NCBI GenBank assembly: GCA_964540005.1
Contig: CAZILN010000182.1
Coordinates: forward strand, 1 to 6,275
Length of the DNA stretch: 6,275 nt
Source: CAZILN01 sp964540005
Lineage (GTDB): Bacteria > Bacteroidota > Bacteroidia > Bacteroidales > SM23-62
Reading direction: 5' to 3'
A model generated the notes under the pieces. That model saw only the letters and a list, made by a program, of their open reading frames with translations. It had not been told where the DNA came from and searched no databases. A program made the translations under genes and the position numbers. Shown here piece by piece: positions 5,873 through 6,275 of the stretch (within the stretch, counting starts at the first letter, position 1; every line of letters begins with the position of its first letter).

Positions 5873-6275
5873 ATCAAGCAGAGGGAGCTCCTCGTCCCCG
5901 AGGCGGATCTGAAGTTCCCTGAAGCGGCTAATGAGCCTGTTTTTATGCCCGTGCAACTCGAGAGCCAGGGCCGGGGTCTCATTCTTAACCAGTTCCTCGG
6001 TAATAATGTCAATATTATAATCCATCCTGTCGATATGGTCTTGTCCTGACCTGATCAGTCGGTTTGATACGCCCTGCTGTTCCATCCTCAGGCAGACACT
6101 TTCAAGGCTGAAATAGCTGTCGTTGAACTGTATGATATGCCTGGATATTTTTGTCCCGAAGGAAGCAACCAGTACTTTCCACAATGAAAAATCAGGGTCG
6201 TATTCCGATTGGTTCCACATAAAATCAGCAACCGTGGCGTACTGTATCCTTGCTATTTCCGACGATGATTCCCTG
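5840..6275 (-). CDS. C-terminal part of a probable GH84-like glycoside hydrolase (beta-N-acetylglucosaminidase type), N-terminus beyond window
   Basis: The frame is open from the right edge (first full codon at 6274) to the TAA at 5840-5842, giving 144 residues. An ATG at 6220 falls inside a conserved motif and is not the real start, because coding similarity continues upstream of it. The segment ARIQYATVADFMWNQSEYDP (ending near residue 31 of the visible part) resembles the end of the GH84 catalytic barrel, where family members have a 'SxA-Y/F-x-WNP-x-x-YDP' type sequence, followed by a helical region. The remaining roughly 110 residues are charged and look helical, matching the helical domain that follows the barrel in this family. 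GH84 enzymes remove beta-linked N-acetylglucosamine using two catalytic aspartates; those lie outside the window, so activity cannot be judged. The assignment is from motif memory on a short fragment; another barrel-type hydrolase is possible. Confidence 0.6.
   Translation of the reverse strand, partial: RESSSEIARIQYATVADFMWNQSEYDPDFSLWKVLVASFGTKISRHIIQFNDSYFSLESVCLRMEQQGVSNRLIRSGQDHIDRMDYNIDIITEELVKNETPALALELHGHKNRLISRFRELQIRLGDEELPLLDSVIQDEQAVQ

Noticed and set aside
5794..6012. Minus-strand open frame of 72 codons
   Set aside because: Out of frame within the GH84-like gene and rich in Arg/Ser; no support.

Overview
The window looks like a chromosomal segment from a member of the Bacteroidota, probably a Bacteroidales/Marinilabiliales-like organism. 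This is inferred from three things: moderate base composition, the gene families present, and TAnnTTTG-type -7 promoter elements with few Shine-Dalgarno sites. No RNA gene, CRISPR array, insertion sequence or other mobile element was seen. Coding density is very high: the longest non-coding stretches are 48 bp (1108-1155) and about 45 bp (5087-5131).

Layout. On the minus strand, read from about 5086 down to 1156, four genes are packed almost without gaps. They are a cytoplasmic 12-repeat TPR protein, a phosphosulfolactate synthase (ComA family), a DUF368/PopT-type polyprenyl-phosphate transporter, and shikimate dehydrogenase (AroE). The junctions are a 3-nt gap, a 4-nt ATGA overlap and a 1-nt TAATG overlap, so this is almost certainly one transcript with translational coupling. 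After 48 bp and a strong ribosome binding site, the same strand continues into a secreted Asp-box (BNR/sortilin-like) beta-propeller protein. That gene runs off the left edge of the window.

On the plus strand, a TauE/SafE-family membrane transporter (5132-5872) diverges from the TPR gene. The roughly 45-bp region between them holds a perfect 9-bp-arm inverted repeat flanked by two outward-facing -7-like elements. The transporter's 3' end overlaps by 33 bp the 3' end of a convergent minus-strand gene. That gene is the C-terminal part of a probable GH84-type glycoside hydrolase, which enters from the right edge.

How they may work together. ComA-family enzymes condense sulfite with phosphoenolpyruvate, and TauE/SafE proteins are known or proposed exporters of sulfite or organosulfonates. 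Their divergent placement around a shared symmetrical element suggests a small sulfite/sulfonate-handling locus. PopT (lipid-carrier recycling) and AroE (aromatic biosynthesis) are housekeeping functions that share the transcript. The sulfur link is a hypothesis from family function and gene order, not something the sequence proves.
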